Shown piece after piece: positions 53,660 through 63,512 of a stretch of DNA of 64,000 nucleotides (positions within the stretch are counted from its first letter, which is position 1; every line of letters begins with the position of its first letter). Made by a program: the position numbers and the translations under genes. Origin of the DNA: an uncultured Desulfobacter sp. (GTDB lineage: Bacteria; Desulfobacterota; Desulfobacteria; Desulfobacterales; Desulfobacteraceae); the NCBI RefSeq assembly GCF_963664415.1, contig NZ_OY761440.1:1302001-1366000 (forward strand). Direction: 5' to 3'. The notes beneath the pieces are model-generated. The model was not told where the DNA came from. It was given only the letters and a program-made list of their open reading frames with translations, and made no database searches.

Positions 53660-53687
53660 GGTCAGTCTCGGCAATCAAAACGGCACA

Positions 53688-53718
53688 TGGGACAAAACAA
53701 AATGGAATTTGGGACAAA
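53688..53718 (+). promoter_or_regulatory. Direct repeats, candidate AraC-type operator
   Basis: TGGGACAAA occurs at 53688-53696 and 53710-53718, a 22-bp period that places both copies on one face of the helix. AraC-family dimers bind such direct repeats. The repeats lie about 95 bp before the TonB receptor start, so activation of the receptor operon by the upstream AraC protein is likely. Confidence 0.6.
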
Positions 53719-53812
53719 CATTGTTGAATGAAATCTATTAAGTTCTTCTGGTTGTACTTTGAGAGGGTTGACCTCTATCTGAAAATGTAAAAAAAGGGAG
53801 AATTTACTTCAA

Positions 53813-55762
53813 ATGAGACATTGTTTTCTATCTGTATTTCTGGCCATGGCTGTCAGCCTTATGCCTCTGTCGGTTCAGGCAAGGGAATCCGAAACCAATC
53901 TATCATCGGTCCAGTTGGATAAAATGGTGGTCACTGCCACCAAAACCGCCCACACCATGGAAGATGTGCCAGTGGAAACCATCCTTATTACCAGTGAGGA
54001 TATCGAGCGCTCCAGTGCCAAAACCGTTTCAGGCCTTTTGTCCGATATCCCGGGATTCAATTTTTCACAACAATCCGATCTCACCGGTGCCATGGGCTAT
54101 AAAAATACGGTCCGCGGCCTTAATGTGGAGTCCCGGTACCTGCTTGTGCTGGTGGACGGACAGCGGGTGTTCACAGGATACCATGCCGGCGGTATGGCTT
54201 CGGCTGGGTTTTCCCATAATGTGAATGTGGTGCCTGTAAGCATGATTGACCGTATTGAGGTGGTCAAAGGGCCTGGTTCCGCCCTTTATGGTTCCGATGC
54301 CATGGTGGGGGTACTCAACATCATTACAAAACAGCCCACCCGTGACACAAAGGTGACCGTGGGCGGAGGATACCGTTACTATACTGTTGACGGAAATACC
54401 TATCTTTTTGTAAAGCCCTCCCAAAAGCATCGTTCAAGCTTTGAAACCCATGCAACCGTTAGCGGATCATTCAATGATAAGGTTCGCGGCACCCTGGGTG
54501 TAAGCCACGAGGAAAACGACGGCATCAACCCCGATATATATGATGTGTTTCAAAATTACGTCCACGGCCGGATCGTGATGGACCCCACTGACAATTTCCA
54601 GGTGCGGGCCGGTGCCGAGTTCACCCAGTGGCAGGCACAAAACAATGACCTGGATGATAAGAAAACCGAAGATGCCCCCCGTTTATGGGCATCTGCAGAC
54701 TATGCATTCAACCGGTCCCATAAAATTAAAATTCAAACCTATTACCAGAAACTGGACGCGGATTTCAGTGACCAGGATTACGGGATCCAGCAAGCAGATG
54801 TAAACTATCGCGACCTGGAGATGCAGTACACAGGCCACTTTTTTGATGCCCATCTTTTGACCCTGGGCATGGAATACCTTGAAGAGGATTTTTCCACCAA
54901 CCTGGTAGAAACCAATATCAGTACCTCAAGTTTCTATGCCCAGGACGAATGGAGTCTGATGGACAACCGGTTGATCCTGGTCCCGGGGGTACGCTTTGAT
55001 GACAACGATGTTTACGGCCAGGAGTGGAACCCCAAGTTCAGTGCCATGTACAAACCACTTTTAAGCACCCGGCTGCGTTTTTCCACAGGGTACTCTTTTA
55101 AGGCGCCCACAGCCATACAATCCTCGGCAGACCCAATCAATCACGTATCCATGTATGTATTGTCCAATTCCTGCCTGGAACCGGAACGCGCCTTTACCAT
55201 CCAGGCCGGCATTGAACAGGACTTTTTAAATGCCCGTCTGGTTTTGGGTGTGACCGGCTTTTACAGTGATATTGACGATTTGATCACCATGGCGGCAACT
55301 GATCAACTGCTAAACGGCCTGCCTGCGGTTATGTACCAAAACGTGAACAGCGCTGAAATTAAAGGAATTGAGGTTACAGCAGATGCCGAACTTATGGCCT
55401 GGTTGCACCTGCTTTTGACCTATGCCTATACCGATGCCAGGGACAAGGATACAAACGATCGCCTGGTGGATACGCCGGAACATGCCGTAAGCGTAAAACT
55501 GGATTATGACAATGAAAAGTACCGGTTTGGCAGCACCCTTTCCCTGTCCTACACCAGTGATCAGCTCAATACCGATTACGGCATTGGCGGCTCCCTGGTT
55601 ACGGATGAGTATACCAGCGTGGGGCTCAAGGTGTGGAAGGATATCCTGAAAAATGCCCGGATTAGTGTTGAAGCAGCCAATATTTTTAACCAGTCCCTGA
55701 CCGGCTCAGACACCATCCATGTGGACCAGTCTGTCATGGCCCGGCTTAACTTTACTTTCTAA
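53813..55762 (+). CDS. TonB-dependent siderophore receptor
   Basis: A 649-residue receptor with a signal peptide (about 1-24, ending VQA-RE), a TonB-box-like DKMVVTATK, a plug with SGLLSDIPGFNFSQQ and V-V-K-G-P-G-S-A-L-Y-G-S, and a barrel ending in MARLNFTF. It imports a ferric or other metal chelate. Two half-transporters and an MFS protein follow with short or overlapping junctions. The chelate is not identified; no synthesis genes are present, so it may be made by other organisms. Confidence 0.93.
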   Translation: MRHCFLSVFLAMAVSLMPLSVQARESETNLSSVQLDKMVVTATKTAHTMEDVPVETILITSEDIERSSAKTVSGLLSDIPGFNFSQQSDLTGAMGYKNTVRGLNVESRYLLVLVDGQRVFTGYHAGGMASAGFSHNVNVVPVSMIDRIEVVKGPGSALYGSDAMVGVLNIITKQPTRDTKVTVGGGYRYYTVDGNTYLFVKPSQKHRSSFETHATVSGSFNDKVRGTLGVSHEENDGINPDIYDVFQNYVHGRIVMDPTDNFQVRAGAEFTQWQAQNNDLDDKKTEDAPRLWASADYAFNRSHKIKIQTYYQKLDADFSDQDYGIQQADVNYRDLEMQYTGHFFDAHLLTLGMEYLEEDFSTNLVETNISTSSFYAQDEWSLMDNRLILVPGVRFDDNDVYGQEWNPKFSAMYKPLLSTRLRFSTGYSFKAPTAIQSSADPINHVSMYVLSNSCLEPERAFTIQAGIEQDFLNARLVLGVTGFYSDIDDLITMAATDQLLNGLPAVMYQNVNSAEIKGIEVTADAELMAWLHLLLTYAYTDARDKDTNDRLVDTPEHAVSVKLDYDNEKYRFGSTLSLSYTSDQLNTDYGIGGSLVTDEYTSVGLKVWKDILKNARISVEAANIFNQSLTGSDTIHVDQSVMARLNFTF

Positions 55763-55787
55763 GGCATGGTGCCCGGAGTCTTTTTAA

Positions 55788-57605
55788 ATGAACACAACCC
55801 GTACGCAAATATTTAAATGGCTGTTTGCCAATGCCAAAGGGCACAGGCTTCGGCTTGTTACTTCCATGGTGCTTGCCTCAATCAGTGCTGTGCTGGCCAT
55901 TGTCCCCATGATCTGTGTCTATCTGATGGCAAAAGAACTGTTTGAGGCCCATGGCACGGCCACAGGACCTGTGGTCCGGCCCCTGCTCATGGTGGCGGCC
56001 GGCGCCGTGGTCCTGCGCTGCATCACCTATCTTTTTGCCATGATCTGTTCCCATGTCAGTGCCTATGGCATTCATTTTCACTTACGCGGCCGGATTGCCG
56101 CCCACCTGGCCCGGCTGCCCATGGGTTTTTTTGATAAAAAGGCGTCCGGTGCCACCAAAAAAGTGATGCTGGAGGACATGGAAAACATGGAGCCGTTTAT
56201 TGCCCATTACCTGCCGGACCTGGCTTCGGCCCTTGTTCTGCAGGCAGCTTCGGCCATCTATCTTTTCTGGATCAATCCGGTACTGGCACTGGCTGCCTTG
56301 TTGCCCGTTCCCCTGGCAGCAATCATGCATGCGGGCATGAACCGGGTATACCGGGATAATGTGGGGCCGTTTCATGACAATATGGAGGCCATGAACAACG
56401 CCATTGTGGAGTATGTCAGGGGCATGCCCGTGATCAAGGCCTTTAACCGGACCGCCCGGTCATTTGGCCAATACCGGAAGACCCTTGAAACCCATCTGGG
56501 TATTGCCGAGGACTGGAGCAACCGCTCTTCAACGCGGGCCTCTTTATTCTGGGTATGCCTGGACCTGGGTTTGATGTTTATCCTGCCTGCCGGTTTTTTC
56601 ATGTTGCATTCAGGGCAAATCAGCGGGGCGGAACTGGTGTTGTTTCTGCTTTTAGGCACCGGGCTGATGGAGCCTGTGGGACGGATCATCATGATCACAT
56701 CGCTTCTTGACCGCATTGGCGAGGGCATGAACCGGGTCCAGGCACTTCTGGACCAGGCCCCTTTGCCTGAACCCAACGCACTGGCCCCAAACTCTGTCCG
56801 GGATCATCAGGTTGCCCCAGGTCAGGCACGGTCCATGGAATGTTTCGATCATACCATTGAGTTTTGCCATGTCACCTTTGGGTATGGGGAGACCGACGTG
56901 CTCAAGGATATTTCATTTGTCCTTCCCCAGGGCAGTATCACAGGGCTTGTGGGCCCTTCCGGGGCAGGGAAATCCACCACAGCCCGGCTGGCGGCACGGT
57001 TCTGGGATGCAGGCAAGGGAAAAATTCTCATGGGCGGCCGGGATATAAAGGATATCCCGATGCACGATCTCATGGACACCATTGCCTTTGTTTTCCAGGA
57101 TGTGTACCTGATGAACGACACCATCATGGAAAACATCCGCATGGGCAACCCAAAAGCCACGGATGAGCAAGTGAAACAGGCAGCCAAAGACGCATCTGCC
57201 CATGGGTTTATTACTGCCCTTCCCAAAGGATACCGGACCATGGCAGGGGAGGGCGGTGCCCATTTAAGCGGCGGGGAAAAGCAGCGCATCTCCATTGCAA
57301 GGGCGATTTTAAAGGATGCGCCCATTCTTATCCTGGACGAGATCACCTCGGCCACAGACCCTGAGAACGAACGCCATATCCACCAGGCCCTGAACCGGCT
57401 CATGACCGGCAAAACAGTTCTGGTCATTGCCCATAAACTAACCCAGGTCCGGCATGCAGACCATTTACTGCTGTTTGAAAATGGCTGTATCAGGGCCCAG
57501 GGCCGCCACGAAGATTTGCTTGGCGACAACCTTTACAGCAATCTTTGGCATGACTGCACCACAGCAGGAAACTGGAAACTCAAGGAGGAAGCAAATGTTT
57601 ATTAA
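55788..57605 (+). CDS. ABC half-transporter, YbtP/Irp6-like
   Basis: A 605-residue fused membrane and ATPase protein. About six helices lie in residues 1-310. The C-terminal ATPase has Walker A GPSGAGKSTT, signature LSGGEKQRISIARAIL and Walker B PILILDEITSATD. YbtP/YbtQ-type half-transporters have an exporter fold but import the ferric siderophore. It pairs with the next gene, which starts inside its last codons (11-base overlap). Confidence 0.92.
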   Translation: MNTTRTQIFKWLFANAKGHRLRLVTSMVLASISAVLAIVPMICVYLMAKELFEAHGTATGPVVRPLLMVAAGAVVLRCITYLFAMICSHVSAYGIHFHLRGRIAAHLARLPMGFFDKKASGATKKVMLEDMENMEPFIAHYLPDLASALVLQAASAIYLFWINPVLALAALLPVPLAAIMHAGMNRVYRDNVGPFHDNMEAMNNAIVEYVRGMPVIKAFNRTARSFGQYRKTLETHLGIAEDWSNRSSTRASLFWVCLDLGLMFILPAGFFMLHSGQISGAELVLFLLLGTGLMEPVGRIIMITSLLDRIGEGMNRVQALLDQAPLPEPNALAPNSVRDHQVAPGQARSMECFDHTIEFCHVTFGYGETDVLKDISFVLPQGSITGLVGPSGAGKSTTARLAARFWDAGKGKILMGGRDIKDIPMHDLMDTIAFVFQDVYLMNDTIMENIRMGNPKATDEQVKQAAKDASAHGFITALPKGYRTMAGEGGAHLSGGEKQRISIARAILKDAPILILDEITSATDPENERHIHQALNRLMTGKTVLVIAHKLTQVRHADHLLLFENGCIRAQGRHEDLLGDNLYSNLWHDCTTAGNWKLKEEANVY

Positions 57606-59367
57606 CACCTTGAAAAAGGTTGCCGGCGGCAAGGCCGATTATATGAATGCCCCTGTGGCAGCAGCCGTGCTGGAGGGCCTTTTTGTGGCCGCGCCCTATG
57701 TTATTCTGGCCTTGATTCTGCCAAATATCCTGGAAGGAAAAATGGCGGAAAATCGTTTCTGGTTTTGGTATGCGGCATTGCTGCTTTGCTTTGGCCTGCG
57801 CGCCTTGTTTGCTTTGAAAAGCTATGGCGGAGGCATGCGTGCCGGCTACCGGATGGGGGCGGCCATCCGCCTGAATCTTGGCGAGCATTTGCGCAAGCTG
57901 TCCATGGGTTTTTTCTCCCGGCGGGACACAGGGGAACTGGTGAACCGGCTTTTTCTTAACACAGAAATGGTGGAGCAGATGGTCAGCCATTTTTTGACCC
58001 AGTCCGTTACCAACCTTTGCACGGCAGGGTTTATCATGGCTGCCTTATTTTTCATAAATCCTTTAATGGCGGCCGTGATGGTGTCAGCCCTGGTGATGGG
58101 GCTGCCCCTTCTGGTGGGGCTGCTCAAATTCGTGGGCCGGGAAATAGAAAAAAAAGGAAAGATCACGGACCGTGCCAACTCCCGGATTCTTGAATACCTG
58201 CACGGCATCATGGTGTTCAAGGCGTATAATGTGACAGGCATGGGGTTTGAGAGGCTGAAACGTGCTTTGGATGATTTGCGGCGCTTTGCCATTCAATTTG
58301 AAGTCAAGGGGTTTACCGTGGCATTGACCTATGTGGCCATCCTGGAACTGGGGTTTGTGGGCCTGGCCTTTACCGGGGTGCTGCTTGTCCGGGCAGGGCG
58401 CTTGGGCATTGCTGAAATGATTGTTTTTCTGGTGGTCAGCTTACGGTTTTACAGGCCCCTTCACCGGTTCAGCGAAAACGCGGCCCTGACCCGGGCCACC
58501 TTTACCGGAGCCCGGGCCATTGAAGAGATCTTTGACCACAAGCCCATGGCTGGGGATGAAACCGCAGCCCTTGAGGATTTTGATATTTGTTTTGAATCCG
58601 TGGGGTTTGGGTATGATGCCGATGCCGGCAGGGTGGTGACAGATGTCGATTTTACAGCACCTGCCCGGAGCATGACCGCACTTGTGGGACCTTCGGGGTC
58701 GGGCAAAAGCACCCTGATCAAACTTGCCGCAAGGTTCTGGGATATAGACCAGGGGAGAATCACCGTGGGAGGAAAGGATGTTCGCACCATGGCACCGGAA
58801 GCTTTGCTCTCCAATATCAGCATGGTGTTCCAGGATGTGTACCTGTTCAAGGATACGATTTTGAACAACATCCGCATCGGCAATGACAAAGCAGGCCGAA
58901 ACGAGGTGGAGGTCGCCGCCCGAAAAGCGCAGTGCCACGAGCTTATCATGAACCTTCCGGAAGGGTACGATACCATGGTGGGGGAAGGTGGAGCCACTTT
59001 ATCCGGCGGTGAAAAACAGCGCATTGCCATTGCCAGGGCCATGCTCAAAGATGCGCCGATAATTCTGCTGGATGAGGCCACGGCTGCCCTGGACCCGGAA
59101 AACGACCGGCTGGTCCAGGCTGCCATTGACCGGTTGATTCAATCCAAGACCCTGTTGGTTATTGCCCATCGTCTGCACACCGTGTCTGCGGCGGACCAGA
59201 TTGTGGTGCTGGACCATGGCCGGGTGGTCCAGAAGGGGCAGCACCGGGAACTTGTTGCCCAAAACGGCCTTTATGCCCGGTTGTGGCAGGAACAACAGCA
59301 ACCTGTGGGGTTTGGCAGTTCCCTGCCAAAATCAGGATCAAATCACCAGGGAGAAAATAATAGATAA
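57595..59367 (+). CDS. ABC half-transporter, YbtQ/Irp7-like
   Basis: A 590-residue partner of the preceding half-transporter. Six-helix domain (about 1-310), then an ATPase with Walker A GPSGSGKSTL, signature LSGGEKQRIAIARAML and Walker B PIILLDEATAALD. The start at 57595 is chosen because AGGAGG lies eight bases upstream and it matches the family N-terminus; an earlier in-frame codon would overlap the previous gene by 150 bp. The stop overlaps the next ATG (TAATG). Confidence 0.92.
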   Translation: MFINTLKKVAGGKADYMNAPVAAAVLEGLFVAAPYVILALILPNILEGKMAENRFWFWYAALLLCFGLRALFALKSYGGGMRAGYRMGAAIRLNLGEHLRKLSMGFFSRRDTGELVNRLFLNTEMVEQMVSHFLTQSVTNLCTAGFIMAALFFINPLMAAVMVSALVMGLPLLVGLLKFVGREIEKKGKITDRANSRILEYLHGIMVFKAYNVTGMGFERLKRALDDLRRFAIQFEVKGFTVALTYVAILELGFVGLAFTGVLLVRAGRLGIAEMIVFLVVSLRFYRPLHRFSENAALTRATFTGARAIEEIFDHKPMAGDETAALEDFDICFESVGFGYDADAGRVVTDVDFTAPARSMTALVGPSGSGKSTLIKLAARFWDIDQGRITVGGKDVRTMAPEALLSNISMVFQDVYLFKDTILNNIRIGNDKAGRNEVEVAARKAQCHELIMNLPEGYDTMVGEGGATLSGGEKQRIAIARAMLKDAPIILLDEATAALDPENDRLVQAAIDRLIQSKTLLVIAHRLHTVSAADQIVVLDHGRVVQKGQHRELVAQNGLYARLWQEQQQPVGFGSSLPKSGSNHQGENNR

Positions 59368-60575
59368 TGGCACATATATATAACAGGCAATACATCATCC
59401 TTGCCCTGTTTTTCATGGTCCGGACCATCCCAACGATTTTTTTTATGATGGCGTTGCCTGTGATCCTTCGACTGGAAGGGTTTTCCCTGGATGTTATCGC
59501 GCTTTTGCAGCTTGCCGGAGTACCTTATTTGCTCAAATTTTTATGGGCTCCCCTGCTGGATCGCGGACAATTTCAAAAAAACCATTATAAAAAATGGATA
59601 TTGGGCACAGGGCTTGGCTGCGGCATATTGCTTACGGGCTTAGGGTTTCTGGACCTGGTTCATCATTTCAGGGCAGCTGTGATACTGATCATGGTGATTT
59701 CCGTGACAACATCCACCCTGGATATTGCCATCAGCGCCCTTTACATCAAGCTTTTCTCCTTTGAGGACCGGGGGGCCGGCTCCAGCACCAAAATTTTTGG
59801 TTTAAACCTTGGCAGTATCCTTGGCAGCGGTTTTTTTCTTTTGGTTTACAACCATTTTGGATGGCAGGTCTGTATTACCGGCATCGGGGTCATGATTCTG
59901 GCCTGCCTTTTCGCACTGCCGTGGCTCAAGGAGCCTTCACAGGAGTGCCGGGAAACCAATCCCTTTAAATGGGGGGGGATTTTCTCCTTTTTCAGTGAGC
60001 CCGGCATGGTGCGCTGGACCCTTTTGATTGTCCTGAACTCCTTGAGTTCGTCTGCAGTCTTTTTCATGATGAAACCTTTTCTGGTGGACCAGGGTGTGGC
60101 CACCGACACCATTGCTTTTCTGGTGGGGTTTTACGGTATGAGTGTGGCGGCAATTGCCGCCATGGCCATGGGCAGCCAAAAGTTCCAGAAATATCTTTTG
60201 CAACGCAGGCGGGCCTATATCCACAGTGTGGGCTTAAGCGCCTTGGCTGTGGGGCTTTTTATACCCATGGCCCTGCATCCAGGCTTAACCTTTCTGCTTT
60301 ACCCGGCCGTGGCCCTGATCAACGCGGCCATCAGTCTTGCCTCGGTGGTCAGTGCCACCCTGGTCATGGACTTTTCCCGCAAAGACCTTGCCAGCGTGGA
60401 CTATGCCCTGCAGATGACCGGCATCCATGTGGGCGGGCTTGCCATGGCTGCAGTCAGCGGGCTGATCGTAAACAAAGTTGGGTATCCGCAGTTTTTCGCT
60501 TACCTGGCTATTTTTGCCGCAGTCATGATTCCGGTAAGCCTCGCTCTTTTTAAAGGAGACTGGGTAAAAGCGTAG
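59367..60575 (+). CDS. MFS transporter, YbtX-like
   Basis: A 402-residue 12-helix transporter. RTIPTIFFMMALPVILR begins helix 1, and LAGVPYLLKFLWAPLLDR is the AmpG/YbtX-like loop after helix 2. It is translationally coupled to the half-transporter upstream. In ybt loci YbtX occupies the same place and aids metal or siderophore handling. Its stop codon directly enters a palindromic repeat. Confidence 0.88.
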   Translation: MAHIYNRQYIILALFFMVRTIPTIFFMMALPVILRLEGFSLDVIALLQLAGVPYLLKFLWAPLLDRGQFQKNHYKKWILGTGLGCGILLTGLGFLDLVHHFRAAVILIMVISVTTSTLDIAISALYIKLFSFEDRGAGSSTKIFGLNLGSILGSGFFLLVYNHFGWQVCITGIGVMILACLFALPWLKEPSQECRETNPFKWGGIFSFFSEPGMVRWTLLIVLNSLSSSAVFFMMKPFLVDQGVATDTIAFLVGFYGMSVAAIAAMAMGSQKFQKYLLQRRRAYIHSVGLSALAVGLFIPMALHPGLTFLLYPAVALINAAISLASVVSATLVMDFSRKDLASVDYALQMTGIHVGGLAMAAVSGLIVNKVGYPQFFAYLAIFAAVMIPVSLALFKGDWVKA

Positions 60576-60778
60576 CCCGGATTTTTCACCTTACAGGCGA
60601 GCCAGATTTACTTCATCTGCTTCGCTGCAGGCCGCTTGCGGTAAATGATTACAGCTACACGTCCTGCAATTTACATATAAAGCAAATTTGACTCGTGAAA
60701 TATCCGGGGTAGATTTGCAGGCGTCCCGTCCTGTGCTTTGCACCTGAGGTAAAAAAAACTTCGTGAAATGTTCGGGCT
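60574..60778. repeat. Cluster of CCCGGATATTTCA-family arms
   Basis: AGCCCGGATTTTTCAC (60574-60589) faces GTGAAATATCCGGGG (60695-60709) and GTGAAATGTTCGGGCT (60763-60778), giving an outer and an inner inverted pair. The arms match those at 53612-53659. No protein is encoded between them. It begins at the MFS stop codon and may act as its terminator or mRNA end. Confidence 0.6.
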
Positions 60779-60809
60779 AAATATAGGGATAAAAGACGAT
60801 TATCATAAC

Positions 60810-61823
60810 TAGTGCCTGAACGGAAACCCTGATATCTGACTCATTGAGGCTCGGCAGGCTGGTCAAATTTGCGTCATCGCCTACCCCTCCTGATAAAAAA
60901 TGTGGTGGTCACCTTAATTTCAGCGGTTCATTTTGAAATTTACTTGATTTCGGACGCAACTCTGCTGTTGGTCGTGCTCTTTTTCTTTGTGATTGCCGGG
61001 TTTAAGAGGCTTTGCGCCGTTCTGTCCGTTGAAGCTTTTTCAATTCCTTTTGTTGTATATGGTGCCCGATGATCTGGAGGTTCCTTGCCAAAACCGAAAG
61101 ACTGACATATCGTTTAAATCCAAGGATGCCACTATCCGGACACCGGTCTAAACCATGGTTTTCCAGACCATTGATTGCTGATTCCACTGCAGAGTGTTTT
61201 TTTCGGTGCTGGATGAAAACATCTGCTGTTTCCTCTTCAAGTTCAGTTTTGTTCCGTTTCCCCTTTTTCGGGAGCACCAAAATATCCAACATCCCTTTCA
61301 GTTCCTTTTTATTAGCAGGACTATAAAAGCCTTTATCAAAGCTGCATCCCCTGAGGTTGTTAAATTTATTTTGAGCCGCATTAATAATGGGAACGGTTAC
61401 TTTATCATCGGTTTCTTTCTCCATCACTTGATGGTGCAGTATGAGGCCATATTTATCCTCTACAATGCAAACCCGCAGACCCAATTCCTGGGGGACACCG
61501 GCCTTCCCCTTTGAAATCCATTCCGTATGGGGTTCAAAAATAGAAAAGACCTTTTCGGCATGTGGTATCTTTTCACCCTGAATAACACGCCGCTGAATCA
61601 GATCCACTTGCAGGATTGCATGGTCGATATATTCTATCAGTTCTTTTATCTGCGCTACGCATATCGGATTAGATGAGCCAATGGTTTCAATGGTCAAATT
61701 CGCCTTTTGAATGAATTGTTCAGCAGCTTCGATATATAATCTGTGGGCTTCAACAATCAGTTGAGCCCTTTTGGTCTTTTTCTGTTCATCTTTTGAAGTG
61801 GAATGTTTCTGATTATAACGGAT
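60810..61823 (-). mobile_element. Truncated ISNCY-type element with one terminal repeat
   Basis: Right end only. It begins at 60810 with TAGTGCCTGAACGGAAACC, then about 170 bp of non-coding DNA, then the transposase 3' half. The left part, including the transposase N-terminus and the other terminal repeat, is missing beyond about 61823. The terminal sequence matches the ends of the MITE at 37509-37653. Confidence 0.65.
61002..61823 (-). pseudogene. ISNCY/IS5-like transposase, 5'-truncated
   Basis: A protein-like frame runs from 61823 to the stop at 61002. The part before the first ATG (61697) still reads like transposase (KRAQLIVEAHRLYIEAAEQF), so the gene has lost its start, not merely an unusual one. 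Catalytic-domain features remain: HTEWISKGKAGVPQELGL, GCSFDKGFYSPANK and HRKKHSAVESAINGLENHGL with the late Glu. The N-terminal half with the first Asp is missing. Confidence 0.75.
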
Positions 61824-61880
61824 TTAGGGGAACAGCGACCAAAAAAGATCTAATCATTGGGAGGATGAAAAAACTTTACT

Positions 61881-62886
61881 GGGGTATGCATTTAGATCCA
61901 GCACCCCCTACATCTTGTGTTCGACACTTTTAAGAAAATCAACAGCAGGCCCTTTGAGGGTGGGCAGTGGCGCTGGGTCCACTGACATAGCATGTTGAAC
62001 GAGCCTGTAGAACAGCTTTCCTCGTGAGTTACTTGTCCTGCGGTTGAAGCGGAAGGTAAATTCGTCGAGATAATAGGTCAGGTGCGTGGGTTTGACACTT
62101 CCCTGATACGTTCCCAGAATCCACCGCTTAAGAAGGGAGGCGACTAAATGTGCAAGTTTCATCTCCTCAGACGTGGCAATGTTTCGTTGATAGCCCTTCT
62201 TTTCGATCCCCTCATATCCTGACCAATCATCGGTCCGGACCACCGCACCAGGTCGAATCATTTCCTCCACAAATGAATGCAAGCTCGAAGAGGAGGCGTC
62301 TGGCAGGTGTGCCAACCGGATACGGCCAATTCCTTCCGAGCCCTTGTCCTCGACCGCGATCACTACCAACTCCTTACCTTCCGCTCCTCGGCCGCGCTTG
62401 CCAGGCTTCTTTCCACCCACGTAAGTCTCATCGACCTCCACGACTCCTTGGAGGTTGTCGCGCCCCGGACGGACCATCGCCCGTCTGAGCTTATGAAGCC
62501 ATTGCCATGCGGTGTTGTAACTGCCTAAGCCCAAGACTCGTTTCAGTCCCAAGGCATTGGCTCCGTACTTTTGTGTCGTAACATGCCACATCGCACGAAA
62601 CCAAAGTTGAATCGGCTTCCGTGACTGATGGAATACGGTTCCGGCTGTTACGGAAGTCTGCCGTTGGCATTCTCGACACATGAACGTGCCTCGATTCGTG
62701 TGCCATGAGTCTTCACACCCACATCTTGGGCAAATAAAGCCCTCTGGCCAGCGGAGCTTGCTCAGGTACGCCAAGCAATCTTCGTCGGATTGGAACCGTT
62801 CCTCAAGCTCAAGGAGTGTTTTGGGATAATCCTCGGTCATGATTAGACACTACATCTTGTGCCTACTTGAGTCAAGTGCATACCCC
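61881..62886 (-). mobile_element. IS1595-family insertion sequence
   Basis: A 1,006-bp element with ends GGGGTATGCA at 61881 and, on the other strand, GGGGTATGCA ending at 62886. A 12-base direct repeat CTACATCTTGTG occurs near both ends (about 61908 and 62850). The expected 8-bp target duplication is not seen (ACTTTACT against GGATATTT), so one side has probably been rearranged. The right end abuts a CCCGGATATTT repeat arm. Confidence 0.7.
61908..62840 (-). CDS. IS1595-family transposase
   Basis: A 310-residue transposase. The N-terminal zinc ribbon has CPRCGCEDSW and CRECQRQTS; the DDE-like core has GVVEVDETYVGGKKPGKRG, RTDDWSGYEGI and the late EFTFRFNRR. The frame is intact. IS1595 members insert with 8-bp duplications. 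Confidence 0.92.
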   Translation of the reverse strand: MTEDYPKTLLELEERFQSDEDCLAYLSKLRWPEGFICPRCGCEDSWHTNRGTFMCRECQRQTSVTAGTVFHQSRKPIQLWFRAMWHVTTQKYGANALGLKRVLGLGSYNTAWQWLHKLRRAMVRPGRDNLQGVVEVDETYVGGKKPGKRGRGAEGKELVVIAVEDKGSEGIGRIRLAHLPDASSSSLHSFVEEMIRPGAVVRTDDWSGYEGIEKKGYQRNIATSEEMKLAHLVASLLKRWILGTYQGSVKPTHLTYYLDEFTFRFNRRTSNSRGKLFYRLVQHAMSVDPAPLPTLKGPAVDFLKSVEHKM

Positions 62887-63512
62887 GGATATTTTTATTT
62901 AGAAAATCCTTTTGTAACCCCCTTTTAAAATTTCGCAAAAGACGAAGTTCGCCCTAAACAACAAACACTATTGGATAGTTACCTAATCAATAAAATAATT
63001 TTTGTCAACTGAGCTTTTATCAATCTTTTTGCTCTGTTGGCGCGATGACTGCCATTTTGACCTCGAAAGATGCATTTCTGGTAACAAAGATCGCATCCCA
63101 TGTAACTACCACTGCAATTTTTGTAACTTATGATTTTTACTTTTATCCCTAATTTATATAAAAAACTTCACAAAAAAAGCCATAATACACTGAAATACAA
63201 CGACAAAAAAAACATATCGCAATTTTACATTATGTTAGATTTTAATTATATTGTATTTACTTAAAATTTTTATAATTGCTGTAGATAAAAAAATTATAAA
63301 AACTATTCTTTTTAAAAGATAATTCCAATACATGATTGAATCATGACACAGAGAAGTGCAGTACTTGAATAAAAACAAAAAACCATAATGTTCCAACCTT
63401 TTCTCATATCCACAGCCACCAGCCGTTTTACCGGATCTTTATAGGGGGCCTATACGGTTTTCCCAGGTTCTCAGTTATGGGCAAATTTTCGGGCCTATGA
63501 TATATATTTGCC
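62887..63512. other. AT-rich intergenic region
   Basis: 626 bp between the IS1595-family element and the RlmN-like gene. Very AT-rich from about 63130 to 63350, with many T/A tracts. A 37-codon frame starting at 63046 repeats GTAAC-containing segments but has no ribosome site. No RNA gene or clear promoter was recognised. Confidence 0.4.

Noticed and set aside
56849..57529. 226-codon minus-strand frame in the half-ABC gene
   Set aside because: Antisense shadow of the ATPase domain; no family features.
60869..61072. 67-codon hydrophobic plus-strand frame
   Set aside because: It lies in the end of the ISNCY-type fragment and runs antisense into its transposase; hydrophobicity comes from T-rich DNA.
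63046..63159. 37-codon frame with repeated GTAAC segments
   Set aside because: No ribosome site, AT-rich setting, and no similarity to a known protein; could be an IS end but no matching partner was seen.
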